Of a stretch of DNA of 63,675 nucleotides, positions 1-8,687 are shown one piece after another. Below the pieces are notes generated by a model. That model did not search any database. It saw nothing but the letters and a program-made list of their open reading frames with translations, and was not told where the DNA came from. Each line of letters begins with the position of its first letter. The stretch's first letter is position 1. The stretch is taken from the NCBI RefSeq assembly GCF_014306105.1, contig NZ_JACRVF010000009.1, positions 1 to 63,675 on the forward strand, read 5' to 3'. The position numbers were made by a program, and so were the translations under genes. Source of the DNA: Pontibacter cellulosilyticus. GTDB lineage: Bacteria > Bacteroidota > Bacteroidia > Cytophagales > Hymenobacteraceae.

Positions 1-306
1 ACACTTGCCTTAGGCTTTAAGCCAGGGTATGTTGCCTACCAGGACAACACGAAGGAACTCTGGGTAAGCAATGCCACTGATGGTGAAGTAGTGATCTATC
101 AACGGGGAGCTACTGGCTGGCTGAAAAAAGCAGCAGTACCAACCGGTGCTGATGCACATGCTATTGCCTTCAGTGCAGACAAAAGCCTGGCTTATATTAC
201 CAACCAGGGTGCCCATACCGTGACAGTTCTGGATGCAACAACCTATGTCAGGATCAAAGAACTTGCCATTGGCCGCATGCCGAATGGAATTATCACCAAT
301 CAATAA
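1..306 (+). CDS. C-terminal end of YVTN-type beta-propeller lipoprotein (continues from the window end)
   Basis: These 102 codons are the 3' end of the gene that starts near 62805/62938. Because bases 1-123 equal 63553-63675, the reading frame runs in phase across the circle junction and stops at 306. The translation shows the blade pattern of YVTN/Lp-type propellers, such as AIAFSADKSLAYITNQGAHT and VTVLDATTYVRIKELAIG. Such periplasmic propellers are usually surface or periplasmic binding proteins; this one sits directly upstream of a DUF2231 membrane protein and downstream of a copper efflux operon, so a role in metal handling is an inference. With the 5' part the propeller frame is about 306 aa. 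No catalytic residues are recognisable. Confidence 0.85.
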   Translation, partial: TLALGFKPGYVAYQDNTKELWVSNATDGEVVIYQRGATGWLKKAAVPTGADAHAIAFSADKSLAYITNQGAHTVTVLDATTYVRIKELAIGRMPNGIITNQ

Positions 307-344
307 TCTTCTAATTAATTAAACTAATCTATCTTTTTTCACCC

Positions 345-1055
345 ATGACACGCAAACATTATATTCTGAAACCCTTTATCGGCGTAGTGGCTTTTTACTT
401 ACTTGCCGCCACTCCTGCCCTGGCGCACGGAGGCGAGAAGCACGATAAGAAAAAAGCGGAGGAAGCAAAAGTTGTAACCGTTGACACAGCCCATGCCTCG
501 CACCCGGCCAGTGATACTGTAGTAGCACAGCAGCCAATACCTGCTGCCAGTGTCCACACACAGGCCCATGAGCAAAACCCAAGCTCAGTGCATGCTTCGC
601 TCAGCGATTTCCCGAACACCCATCCGCTAATTGTTCACTTTCCGATCATGTTGCTCATGGTGGCAGCAGCAGTGCTGCTGGCCAATATTGTTTTTCTTCG
701 AAAGGAGCTTAATTGGGTGGCCACGGTAGCCACACTCATTGGGTTTGGCACCGCGTACCTGGCTGCTAATTACAACCACCCGCATACGTCCGGGCTATCC
801 GACCATGCCCAGCTCGTGCTTGACCAGCACGACCTATATGCTGAGTGGACCGTGTATCTGGGTGCTGTAGGCGTTGTCGTACAATTGCTTAGTCAGTTCT
901 TATTCAAGGGCAAGCGCTGGAGTGTGGCTATGGCGGCGCTTATCTTAACGGGTTCGGCATATGCTGTTTCCATGGCCGGTCATTACGGAGCGCAACTCGT
1001 GCACATTGAAGGGGTAGGACCTCAAGGAAAATTCCTGGAAGAACATCAACATTAA
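345..1055 (+). CDS. DUF2231-type membrane protein with His-rich periplasmic segment
   Basis: A 236-aa protein with an N-terminal signal or anchor segment (about residues 10-27, ending ATPALA), then a His-rich hydrophilic stretch (about 28-85) and four hydrophobic segments. The motif HPLIVHFPIMLLM near residue 93 is the hallmark of DUF2231 membrane proteins, which are often found with haem or metal genes. A second His-containing region (NYNHPHTSGLSDH) follows the second membrane helix, and the C-terminus ends EEHQH. It starts 38 bp after the propeller gene and is probably cotranscribed with it. The His clusters suggest metal contact at the membrane, but no biochemical function is established for the family. 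Confidence 0.8.
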   Translation: MTRKHYILKPFIGVVAFYLLAATPALAHGGEKHDKKKAEEAKVVTVDTAHASHPASDTVVAQQPIPAASVHTQAHEQNPSSVHASLSDFPNTHPLIVHFPIMLLMVAAAVLLANIVFLRKELNWVATVATLIGFGTAYLAANYNHPHTSGLSDHAQLVLDQHDLYAEWTVYLGAVGVVVQLLSQFLFKGKRWSVAMAALILTGSAYAVSMAGHYGAQLVHIEGVGPQGKFLEEHQH

Positions 1056-1169
1056 GTTCACTCCCGAAGAAGGACCTCCGCTGAGCGCGCTTCATTTTAA
1101 AAATCAATTTCTTATGACGCGCTTATGCTTATAAAATCATCTTGCTTAGCCTTTACCCTAAATTAATCC

Positions 1170-1634
1170 ATGAAAAAATTTTTAGCTATCCTATTTGCTG
1201 TCTGCCTGCTATCCCTGCAACAGCTGTACGCACAACCTACAGTCGAACGTGATATACAGCAGGTAAAATTAGTACTGAGCAACTATAAAGCGGCTGTAGA
1301 GGCTTTGGACGCCTCTAAAACGCTGCACCTTTTTGCTCCCGATTCTAAAGTGTTTGAGTCAGGTGGCGAGGAAGGCACCTATGCCAATTACCTTGATCAC
1401 CACCTGGCACCTGAACTCAAGGCATTTAAATCTTTTAGCTACAGTGACTACAAAGTTGAGGTACAAGTAGATGGCCCTTACGCCTTTGCCACAGAGACCT
1501 ACACCTACACGATTGTACTAGCTAAGGACGGAAGTGCGATTAAAAAGAAAGGCGTGGCCACTTCCGCCTTAAGGAAGAATAATGGAACATGGCAGATAAT
1601 GAGCTTGCACAGTTCCTCAAGAAATACAAAATAA
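1170..1634 (+). CDS. Secreted NTF2-like (DUF4440/SnoaL) protein
   Basis: A 154-aa protein with a clear signal peptide (MKKFLAILFAVCLLSLQQLYAQ). The mature part has the cone-fold pattern of NTF2-like proteins: a helix with VKLVLSNYKAAVEALDASKTLHLFAPDSKVFESGG, a central YANYLDHHLAPELKAF helix, and beta strands ending in GTWQIMSLHSSSR. Proteins of this type sit at the end of many Bacteroidota copper operons. It is the last gene before a strong hairpin at 1703-1760 and probably ends the copper transcription unit. Ligand or enzymatic activity cannot be deduced; the family includes both enzymes and binding proteins. Confidence 0.75.
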   Translation: MKKFLAILFAVCLLSLQQLYAQPTVERDIQQVKLVLSNYKAAVEALDASKTLHLFAPDSKVFESGGEEGTYANYLDHHLAPELKAFKSFSYSDYKVEVQVDGPYAFATETYTYTIVLAKDGSAIKKKGVATSALRKNNGTWQIMSLHSSSRNTK

Positions 1635-1702
1635 TTGCATCATAGCTAAACCCGACTGATAGATGACTGCTTGGCTGTGCATCAATCACGGTAACCTTTA
1701 GA

Positions 1703-1760
1703 CCCATAGATGAGAAAGCCCAGCTGACGTTATCATTAGCTGGGCTTTCTCATCTATGGG
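1703..1760. terminator. Perfect 23-bp inverted repeat, bidirectional terminator
   Basis: Arms 1703-1725 and 1738-1760 are perfectly complementary (23 bp each) with a 12-nt loop. The hairpin lies between convergent genes (the NTF2-like gene on + and the Csp gene on -). No long T-run follows on either side, so termination would rest on stem strength. It resembles in arm length the 15328-15380 hairpin near the replicon. Confidence 0.7.
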
Positions 1761-1856
1761 ATCTGAATCCAGTATTAGAAGATTAGCAGAATACTACAAA
1801 GCATAATACCCTGACCATTCTACTCGAATAATCAGGGTGTTTGCTATTTTACATGA

Positions 1857-2171
1857 TTATCCTTGCTGGCAGGCTTGTTCGCAACGTCGGCATGCCTCAG
1901 CACACATCCTGCAATGTTCCATATGCGAATGTTTAGCACACTCTTCGCCACATTCCCGGCATACCCTAGCACATACATCTAGCACTTCTCTTGCTAACGT
2001 AGAGTCGCGGGAAACATATTCGGCTGCCATCTTACAAATGGCCGCACAATCTAGATCAAGCCGTATGCAGCGCTCCATCATTTTCACATCATCTTCTTGT
2101 AAACAGGAAACGGCACAGAAGTTACAGGCTGCAGCACATTCGGCAAGTGTTCTTATTAAGTCTTTGTTCAT
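1857..2171 (-). CDS. csp: Four-helix copper storage protein (Csp, DUF326), copy A
   Basis: A 104-aa protein with 16 cysteines spaced along four predicted helices: CAAACNFCAVSC near residue 12, CIRLDLDCAAIC in helix 2, CARVCRECGEEC in helix 3 and CRMCAEACRRCEQAC in helix 4. This is the pattern of Csp1/Csp3 four-helix bundles, which store many Cu(I) ions inside the bundle through Cys thiolates. There is no signal peptide, so it is a cytosolic (Csp3-like) form. It is transcribed towards the copper operon terminator and is one of two copies on this plasmid (the other is at 8688-8999, about 80% identical by eye). It probably buffers cytosolic Cu(I) next to the efflux systems. Confidence 0.9.
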   Translation of the reverse strand: MNKDLIRTLAECAAACNFCAVSCLQEDDVKMMERCIRLDLDCAAICKMAAEYVSRDSTLAREVLDVCARVCRECGEECAKHSHMEHCRMCAEACRRCEQACQQG

Positions 2172-2627
2172 AGCTTATGGTTTACAGTTAGGTTTAGTTT
2201 ATGTTTACCTAGTCTTAAAAGGACTAGTTTTATATATTTAGAAAGCATGTTTATATATTTATTGTTTATAAAATGGGGAGCTTCATCTATGACAGCCTAT
2301 AGGGTTGCTTCACAGCAATAGTTTAGCAATTCTTTCCGCTTTAAAACTTACACTACCTTCTTTTATTTAATGTAGCGATCCGAGCAGTACCTAATCTAGT
2401 CTAACTTTTTGTGTATCCTGTTGCATATATAGCATCTCTTGAGGTAAATCTTAACTTGCAGATTAACGTTACACAGGACGCAACCTTAATAGAAACACAT
2501 TGGTACGTATCACCGTTAGACCCAAGGCGCTAGATCTTGTGTGCTATAGCTAGGCACAAACAGCTATTTCCATATTTAACATTTTTCTATCTTTACATAA
2601 ATCCATCCTAGCTAGTGCTTTAGGCTA
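2172..2627. promoter_or_regulatory. Divergent intergenic region with 6-bp dyad (ACTAGTC/GACTAG type)
   Basis: This 456-bp AT-rich spacer between Csp copy A (-) and the His-rich protein gene (+) holds the regulatory signals of both. A dyad CTAGTC-N7-GACTAG (2209-2214/2222-2227) lies about 40 bp upstream of the csp start and could be an operator. A weak -7 box TATCTTTA (2588-2595) lies upstream of the + gene. No ORF is convincing. Confidence 0.35.
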
Positions 2628-3101
2628 ATGAGCAGCAAAAAAAACGTAAAGCGTAGAGGTATTCCGGGGCTGCTGCTGATTGCAGTTTTCCTAAACCTAT
2701 TCCTTATCCAGTTAGCGTGCAACCTGCCGCATCTGGTAGAACGCTTGTCGCCTACGTTTGCTGCACAAGGGCACCACCACAGTGCTGCGCCTGATACGCA
2801 GGCTTCTGCTCACAAGCATGCAGAGGAGCACGCTCATGCACCCTCAGATCATTCTCACTCAGGCTCCGAAGATGTTGACTGCTGCGAAAAGAAAGCATAT
2901 GCTCCGTTCGTTAAGGCATCTGCGGCCGCGGACCTTCTTTTGCTTGATAAAGTCCCTGTCGTCTGCTCCAATGTTTTTTACCAAACTATTCTTGGGGGTG
3001 CGCTGAGCCGTTTTGCTTTTGAAGTGTCCCCCGCCCCTCCGGACGATCCTGTCCCAAAGATTCCAGACATCAGGATCTTTCTGCACTCTCTTACGATTTG
3101 A
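2628..3101 (+). CDS. Small His/Cys-containing membrane-anchored protein of copper loci
   Basis: A 157-aa protein. Residues 12-30 form a hydrophobic segment (GLLLIAVFLNLFLIQLAC) that may be a signal anchor or a lipobox-like end. Residues 48-80 are rich in His (HHHSAAP, HKHAEEHAHAP, SDHSHS) followed by a CC pair (DVDCCEKK), and the C-terminus is proline-rich (PAPPDDPVPKIPD). The layout (short TM, His stretch, CC, PP) resembles the HYC_CC_PP-type proteins that accompany RND metal pumps in Bacteroidota, though this one lacks the N-terminal HxC motif. It is 191 bp upstream of the HMA-AraC regulator gene. A periplasmic Cu/Ag-binding role is inferred. Confidence 0.6.
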   Translation: MSSKKNVKRRGIPGLLLIAVFLNLFLIQLACNLPHLVERLSPTFAAQGHHHSAAPDTQASAHKHAEEHAHAPSDHSHSGSEDVDCCEKKAYAPFVKASAAADLLLLDKVPVVCSNVFYQTILGGALSRFAFEVSPAPPDDPVPKIPDIRIFLHSLTI

Positions 3102-3292
3102 ATGAACATCCAGTCTTGCACCTGCTTCAGGCGATAGCCATGCGCTAATGTCAATGAGGCAGGCGGCTACGTGCGCCTGAGTCTACCCCTTTTATGGGAG
3201 TTACTAGGCGGCTGGCCAGTTACTGTATCATTCACTTCTGCACTTCCAGGTCTATTTACTTCTCTAGGAAGCGCAGGCATCATTTACTAACG

Positions 3293-3889
3293 ATGCACGA
3301 AGAAAGTTCGCACCAACAGGTGCTTCGCATAAAGAATATGGTATGCCCCCGTTGCATTACAGCCGTACAGCATGAGCTGGAAAAGCTAGGCCTGCGTGTG
3401 CTGGAAGTGGTGCTCGGTTCCGCAACAGTGGAAGCATCACAAGACCTAGATATTTCCGCTATAGAAGCAGCCTTGGTAAGTCAGGGATTTGAGCTGATCT
3501 TGGACAAGCAAGAAGACTTGGTAGAAAGTATAAAGATTGCCGTGATAGATCTGATCCGATCAGAAAAAATAGCTACGCTAGCCACCAATGTTTCAACCTA
3601 CTTGGCTTATGCGCTTGGCAAGGATTATTCTACGATCAGTACTGCTTTTAAAGCCTCAGAGGGAGTTGCTTTAAGCAGGTTTGTCGTGCTACAAAAGGTA
3701 GAGCGTGCCAAAGAACTTCTCTCCTATGATGAATTATCAAAGGCGGAGATTGCCACGCGTCTTGGCTATAAAAGCCTGCAGCACCTTTCCAGCCAGTTCA
3801 AAGAAGTCACTGGATTTACACTCCTGCAATATAAAAAGAACAACAATCCCCAGCGTAATTCCATTGACAACCTGCTTGGGCCTTCCTGA
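3293..3889 (+). CDS. HMA-like sensor fused to AraC-type helix-turn-helix regulator
   Basis: 198 aa from the ATG at 3293; an in-frame start 99 bp earlier would add a non-conserved leader. The N-terminus (about 1-70) has a ferredoxin-like HMA pattern with a metal-site-like CPRC: IKNMVCPRCITAVQHELEKLG followed by VVLGSATVEASQDLDISAIEAALVSQGFELI. The C-terminal 100 residues are an AraC DNA-binding domain, with helices RFVVLQKVERAKELL and SKAEIATRLGYKSLQHLSSQFKEVTGFT. The combination suggests a transcription factor that reads cytosolic Cu(I)/Ag(I) directly. It lies just upstream of the CopB-type ATPase gene and is its likely regulator. Family-level calls are solid; the metal specificity is inferred. 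Confidence 0.8.
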   Translation: MHEESSHQQVLRIKNMVCPRCITAVQHELEKLGLRVLEVVLGSATVEASQDLDISAIEAALVSQGFELILDKQEDLVESIKIAVIDLIRSEKIATLATNVSTYLAYALGKDYSTISTAFKASEGVALSRFVVLQKVERAKELLSYDELSKAEIATRLGYKSLQHLSSQFKEVTGFTLLQYKKNNNPQRNSIDNLLGPS

Positions 3890-4237
3890 TGGTCACATAT
3901 CTGTAATTTTATTCAATGAATTTATAAAACCTATTTGTTTCCCGTGCTGTAGAGCTAGCAAGGTTTATCAGGTAAATTAAGTTAAGCCACGATTCAGGAG
4001 GTAATATTTGTTTAAGGGCGTAGGTGCCGTTCAGGTTCTTCCTAGGCCTATTGTAAAATACAGATGCTGTGTTTGGCTTTCACTGTCGAATCTTTCTATG
4101 CACAACACAGACTAGATCTATGGCAGCACCAGCACTTGTTGAGCTAACCTTGTCAAACGGAACAACATCCGTAAAAGTGTAAAGGAAGAAAACATATGGT
4201 AGCCTTTCTGAATCATGATATGTAAAGAGAACAGCAT
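3890..4237. promoter_or_regulatory. Leader region of the copB operon
   Basis: 348 bp without a convincing gene. A 20-codon ORF (4120-4182, beginning MAAPALVEL) lies here but has no supporting feature. The region presumably carries the promoter of the CopB ATPase gene and the target of the upstream HMA-AraC regulator; no perfect consensus promoter was found. Confidence 0.3.
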
Positions 4238-6337
4238 ATGGACCACGCACACCACCACAAAGGGGCACATCAAACAGCAAAGGATCAGAAAGAACAGCTA
4301 ACTGAACGGTTAGAAGAGAAGACCCTGCATGGCCACGAACATGCCATGCATAAAGACACGACCGGCCATCCTCCCCATGGCGAGCATGGCCACGATCACC
4401 ACCGCATGATGATTGATGACTTCAGAAAGCGGTTCTGGGTGTCGCTGATGCTATCTATACCTGTGATCATCCTGAGCCCGATGGTGCAGCACATCCTAGG
4501 TTTTTCGTTGGAGATACCCTACAGCATGTACATCGCTTTTATACTCTCTTCTATCATCTATTTTTATGGTGGCTGGCCTTTCCTTACTGGCCTTGTAGAA
4601 GAAATTAAAAAAGCCGCACCAGGTATGATGACTTTGATCGGCGTGGCCATCACTGTCGCTTATCTTTATAGTACAGCCATTGTATTTGGGCTGTCAGGTA
4701 TGGATTTCTTTTGGGAGCTGGCCACCCTGATTGTGATCATGCTGCTCGGGCACTGGATCGAAATGAAATCTGTACTGGGTGCTTCTAAAGCCTTGGAGTT
4801 GCTCGTAAGCATGATGCCTGCTGAGGCCATGCTGATCCGGAACGGAGAAACAGTCCGTGTGCCGATTGAAGACTTGAAAAAAGGGGACTTAATCCTGATT
4901 AAGCCCGGCGAGAAAGTTCCTGCTGATGGGGAGGTAGAAAATGGCGAAAGCTACCTGAATGAGAGCATGCTGACGGGTGAGAGCAAACCGGTACAGAAAA
5001 GAAAAGAAGACAATGTGATCGGAGGATCCATTAACGGAAACGGCTCGCTGCAGGTACGTGTGGTTAGCACTGGCAAAGACAGTTACCTGAACAAGGTGAT
5101 CAACCTGGTGCAGGAAGCACAAAAAACAAAATCGGACACACAGCGCCTGGCCGATAAAGCTGCCAAATGGCTTACCTACGTGGCGCTGGTAGCAGGCTTT
5201 GGCACCTTTGCAGTATGGCTGTTGGTAGGCGCTGAGCTGGACTTTGCCCTAGAGCGGATGGTAACGGTGATGGTGATCTCCTGCCCGCATGCACTGGGTC
5301 TGGCCATTCCGTTGGTAGTAGCCATCTCCACAGCGGTTTCTGCCAACAACGGGCTTCTGATACGCAACCGTACTGCTTTTGAGAATTCCCGCCTCATCAC
5401 CACCATCATCTTTGATAAGACAGGCACCCTGACACAGGGCTCTCATGAAGTGGCGCAGGTTGTTTCCTTCGACCAGCGCTACCCTGAGCAGGAGTTATTG
5501 CGCCTGGCTTCGGGTGTGGAACAGAACTCTGAGCACTACATCTCGCAGGGTATTCTGCGCAAAGTAAAAGCGGATGGCATTACCGTTCCTGCATCAGACA
5601 ACTTTAACTATTTGCCTGGCAAAGGCCTCGAAGGCACTGTAGAAGGCAGAGATGTTAAAGTGGTAGGTCCAAACTATATGAAAGAATATGCCATTCAAGT
5701 ACCGGAAAGCAAGGCTGAAGAAGGTGTAGAAACGGTAGTTTATGTGATGGTAGACCAGCAGGTGGTTGGTTATATTTCCATGCGCGACCAGATTCGTCCG
5801 GAGTCTGCAGGCGCTATAAAAGTATTGAAGGAGAACGGCATCAAAAATCTGCTATTGACCGGCGATAACGAGCGCGTAGCCAAAAGTGTGAGCGATAAAC
5901 TAGGCATGGATGGCTACCTGGCCAACGTGCTGCCGCACCAGAAACAGGAGAAGATAAAAGAACTGCAGGCACAGGGAGAGTTCGTAGCCATGACAGGCGA
6001 CGGCGTGAATGATGCCCCTGCTCTGGCACAGGCAGACGTAGGCATCGCTGTGGGCTCTGGCACAGATGTAGCCGCCGAAACAGCCGACATCATCCTGGTG
6101 AACAGCAACCCGCAGGACATTGCCTCGCTCATCATGTTTGGCAAGGCTACTTATCGGAAAATGATTCAGAACCTGATCTGGGCCACGGGTTACAACGTGG
6201 TGGCCCTGCCACTGGCGGCCGGTGTGCTCTACCAGCAAGGAATTATGGTTTCTCCAGCCATAGGTGCGGCATTGATGAGTTTGAGCACTGTAATAGTCGC
6301 CATCAATGCCCAGCTTCTGCGCAGGCAGATAAAGTAG
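4238..6337 (+). CDS. copB: CopB-type (CPH) heavy-metal P1B-ATPase, Cu/Ag exporter
   Basis: A 699-aa P-type ATPase. The N-terminal 57 residues are His-rich (HAHHHKG, HGHEHAMH, HGEHGHDHHR) in place of an HMA domain. All family motifs are present: TGES at about 246-249, the transmembrane metal-site motif CPH at 349-351 (ISCPHALGLAIP), the phosphorylation motif DKTGTLT at 393, and GDGVNDAPAL near the hinge. CPH together with a His-rich N-terminus defines the P1B-3/CopB class, which exports Cu and Ag from the cytoplasm. It follows the HMA-AraC gene and is 59 bp upstream of a His/Met-rich outer-membrane protein gene, so the three probably form one copper module. Confidence 0.93.
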   Translation: MDHAHHHKGAHQTAKDQKEQLTERLEEKTLHGHEHAMHKDTTGHPPHGEHGHDHHRMMIDDFRKRFWVSLMLSIPVIILSPMVQHILGFSLEIPYSMYIAFILSSIIYFYGGWPFLTGLVEEIKKAAPGMMTLIGVAITVAYLYSTAIVFGLSGMDFFWELATLIVIMLLGHWIEMKSVLGASKALELLVSMMPAEAMLIRNGETVRVPIEDLKKGDLILIKPGEKVPADGEVENGESYLNESMLTGESKPVQKRKEDNVIGGSINGNGSLQVRVVSTGKDSYLNKVINLVQEAQKTKSDTQRLADKAAKWLTYVALVAGFGTFAVWLLVGAELDFALERMVTVMVISCPHALGLAIPLVVAISTAVSANNGLLIRNRTAFENSRLITTIIFDKTGTLTQGSHEVAQVVSFDQRYPEQELLRLASGVEQNSEHYISQGILRKVKADGITVPASDNFNYLPGKGLEGTVEGRDVKVVGPNYMKEYAIQVPESKAEEGVETVVYVMVDQQVVGYISMRDQIRPESAGAIKVLKENGIKNLLLTGDNERVAKSVSDKLGMDGYLANVLPHQKQEKIKELQAQGEFVAMTGDGVNDAPALAQADVGIAVGSGTDVAAETADIILVNSNPQDIASLIMFGKATYRKMIQNLIWATGYNVVALPLAAGVLYQQGIMVSPAIGAALMSLSTVIVAINAQLLRRQIK

Positions 6338-6396
6338 ACGAAGGTATGGTATCCGAAAGGATGGCAAAAATAGATTTTAACAATTAACACATAACT

Positions 6397-7761
6397 ATGA
6401 AAACTACAGTACCATTATACATGCTTGTGTTATTCCTTGCTGGTATAACGCCTGCCTTAGGCCAACACGAACAGCATCAACAAAAGCAGGATACTACAAA
6501 ACATAACCAGCACCAGATGCAAGATGGCATGCAGCACGGAAATATGCAGATGCCTATGTCCCATGCCTTCTCACGTAACCTGCCCATGAGCCGCAACGCT
6601 TCCGGCACGGGGTGGCTGCCAGATGAGTCGCCTATGTACGGCAACATGTACCACCAGGGAGACTGGATGTTCATGCTCCACTACAACCTGTTTCTGCGCT
6701 ACAACAAGCAGGATGTGTTTGAACAGGGCAACCGGGGCGACGGCCAGTTTGATGCACCCAACTGGTTGATGTTGATGGGTCAGCGGTTTGTCGGTGAAAG
6801 GGGCCTGTTCCGTTTTAGTGCCATGGTCTCGCTCGATCCGCTCACGGTAGGTGGCAGTGGCTATCCCCTGCTTTTCCAGACAGGTGAAACCTATCAAGGC
6901 TCACCGCTCATTGACCGCCAGCACCCGCACGACTTGTTCAGTGAGCTCTCTGTTGGGTACACGCACATGTTTTCTGAAGACGCAGACGTGTTCCTGTACC
7001 TGGGCTACCCGGGGGAGCCCGCCCTGAGCAATGTGGCTTTTATGCACCGGCCATCTGCCCTCAACAACCCGGACTCTCCATTAGGACACCACTGGCAGGA
7101 TGCTACCCACATCACCTTCGGAGTAGCTACACTCGGTTTCAGATACCGCAACTTTAAACTGGAAGGATCTTCCTTTACCGGTCGTGAGCCAGACGAGGAA
7201 CGCTATGACTTTGACAAGCCACGCTTCGATTCACGAGCGGTGCGGCTTACGTATAACCCAACTTCACAATGGAGTTTACAGGCCTCCACTGCTTATGTAA
7301 AAAGTCCTGAGTCTAATGAGCCTGATGAAGACGTTTACCGCTCCACTGCCTCAGTGCTTTATGGCAAGGAACTTTCGGGCAATAACCGCTTTCTGACTAC
7401 CACTCTTAACTGGGGCTATAACTATGTAGACCAGGACCACAAAGAGCATTCTGTTTTGCTGGAATCTACGCTGCAAAGCGATAAGTTTGCTGTTTACGGA
7501 CGGTATGAGTGGCTGCAGAAATCAGCAGAGGAGTTAGGCTTTGAGCATGACTTTTTCGAACATGACGCTATTTTCGGTATCAACGCCCTAACAGTAGGCG
7601 CCAACAGGCAACTGTTTGAGTTTGGTTCGGTGAATACTTCCCTTGGTGCCCAGTTAAGCGTATTTAGGGGGGCAAGTGAGTTGCACCCTTATTACGGCTC
7701 CTTACCTGTAAGTGCGCAGGTGTACCTTCGTATCTTCCCGACAGTAATGATGCCTAAGTAA
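6397..7761 (+). CDS. His/Met-rich predicted outer-membrane beta-barrel protein of the copper locus
   Basis: A 454-aa protein with a signal peptide (about residues 1-22, ending TPALGQ). Residues 23-60 are very rich in His, Met and Gln (HEQHQQKQ, MQDGMQHGNMQMPMSH), as in PcoB/CopB-type outer-membrane copper proteins. The remainder has alternating aromatic and polar beta-strand character (LGFRYRNFKLEGSSFTGREP, NRFLTTTLNWGYNYVDQ) and ends VYLRIFPTVMMPK, typical of a porin-like barrel. It is 59 bp downstream of copB and likely cotranscribed. An outer-membrane Cu-binding or Cu-sequestering protein is the best guess; I cannot name a family with certainty. Confidence 0.65.
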   Translation: MKTTVPLYMLVLFLAGITPALGQHEQHQQKQDTTKHNQHQMQDGMQHGNMQMPMSHAFSRNLPMSRNASGTGWLPDESPMYGNMYHQGDWMFMLHYNLFLRYNKQDVFEQGNRGDGQFDAPNWLMLMGQRFVGERGLFRFSAMVSLDPLTVGGSGYPLLFQTGETYQGSPLIDRQHPHDLFSELSVGYTHMFSEDADVFLYLGYPGEPALSNVAFMHRPSALNNPDSPLGHHWQDATHITFGVATLGFRYRNFKLEGSSFTGREPDEERYDFDKPRFDSRAVRLTYNPTSQWSLQASTAYVKSPESNEPDEDVYRSTASVLYGKELSGNNRFLTTTLNWGYNYVDQDHKEHSVLLESTLQSDKFAVYGRYEWLQKSAEELGFEHDFFEHDAIFGINALTVGANRQLFEFGSVNTSLGAQLSVFRGASELHPYYGSLPVSAQVYLRIFPTVMMPK

Positions 7762-7869
7762 ACATTAGTAGCAAGCTGAGCTTTCAAGCAGTTAGAAAGT
7801 CTCGATTTTAACAAGCTAGTGTAACTTTGCTCTAAAGTAGTATTCCTGTGTGATATAAGCACCTAAATC

Positions 7870-8508
7870 TTACCTGCCAACTGCAGCTACAGGTACTGTT
7901 ACCTTCAGTTTATCCCAGGTTATGACGATGGCACCTTCGCTTCCCTGCCCTGAAACGATCTCGTAACGCAGGCGCTCTTGGTGCTGGTTTGTTTCTTCTG
8001 GTTTTACTTTTATGCGCAGTACATCATCTGTCTCCGTATAATCGTCTGCCAGGTGCTGCTCCCAGTTCTTGTTTACAATAATTGTCCATTCGTCCTTGCC
8101 CGGTATGGTAAAGAACGCATACTTTCCTGCAGGCAATGGCTTCCCTCCTACAGTGATAGCCTTGTCAGTTGTCAGGCTGGTGGCAGAGTGAGCACCAGTT
8201 ACCCAAACCTGGTCATAAGCCACAAGTCCTCCCCAGATCATTCTTCCTCGAACTGCAGGCGAGTGATAGTTGAGCATCAGGTGAGCATTCCCGATCTGCC
8301 CATGTGCTTCGGCCTTTAAGCTCCCTTTTAGTGTATCTGGCTCCGATTGCGCCTTTACGATCAACGCTCCATCTTCCTTGGCATTGTTGTGTGCCTGATG
8401 CTGTTCATTTGTAGCAGGTATCTCTTGCTCCTGGCTTGGCTGAGAGCAGTAAGACAAAGTACCTGATAGAACGAGTACGATAAATGTTACTGATTTGTAA
8501 GAAAGCAT
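7870..8508 (-). CDS. DUF2911 family lipoprotein
   Basis: A 212-aa protein with a lipoprotein signal (residues 1-22, lipobox LSYC). The core from about residue 62 is typical DUF2911: MLNYHSPAVRGRMIWGGLVA, VWVTGAHSATSLTTDKAI, GGKPLPAGKYAFFTIPGKDE, WTIIVNKNWEQHLADDY and a final DKLKVTVPV. The function of DUF2911 proteins is unknown; they are exported and abundant in Bacteroidota. It is convergent with the outer-membrane protein gene (109 bp apart). A His-containing linker (NEQHQAHNNA) follows the lipobox, in keeping with neighbouring metal-binding proteins. Confidence 0.85.
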   Translation of the reverse strand: MLSYKSVTFIVLVLSGTLSYCSQPSQEQEIPATNEQHQAHNNAKEDGALIVKAQSEPDTLKGSLKAEAHGQIGNAHLMLNYHSPAVRGRMIWGGLVAYDQVWVTGAHSATSLTTDKAITVGGKPLPAGKYAFFTIPGKDEWTIIVNKNWEQHLADDYTETDDVLRIKVKPEETNQHQERLRYEIVSGQGSEGAIVITWDKLKVTVPVAAVGR

Positions 8509-8687
8509 TTGAATAAGTTAAGGGTTTAGTAAAGTGAAGTGGCGTTTACGAGCTTCCAATCGTGCTCAAAGATACTCAATTTAGCTTTTGGAGAACCATG
8601 CCCAGACAGAACAAATCCTGACAAACACACAGTCTGTCAGGATTTGGAGTCTTATAAATATCTTGTAAATAGAACCGTCTGTAAAGT

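Noticed and set aside
4120..4182. 20-codon ORF before copB
   Set aside because: No ribosome-binding site, no recognisable motif and too short to support.
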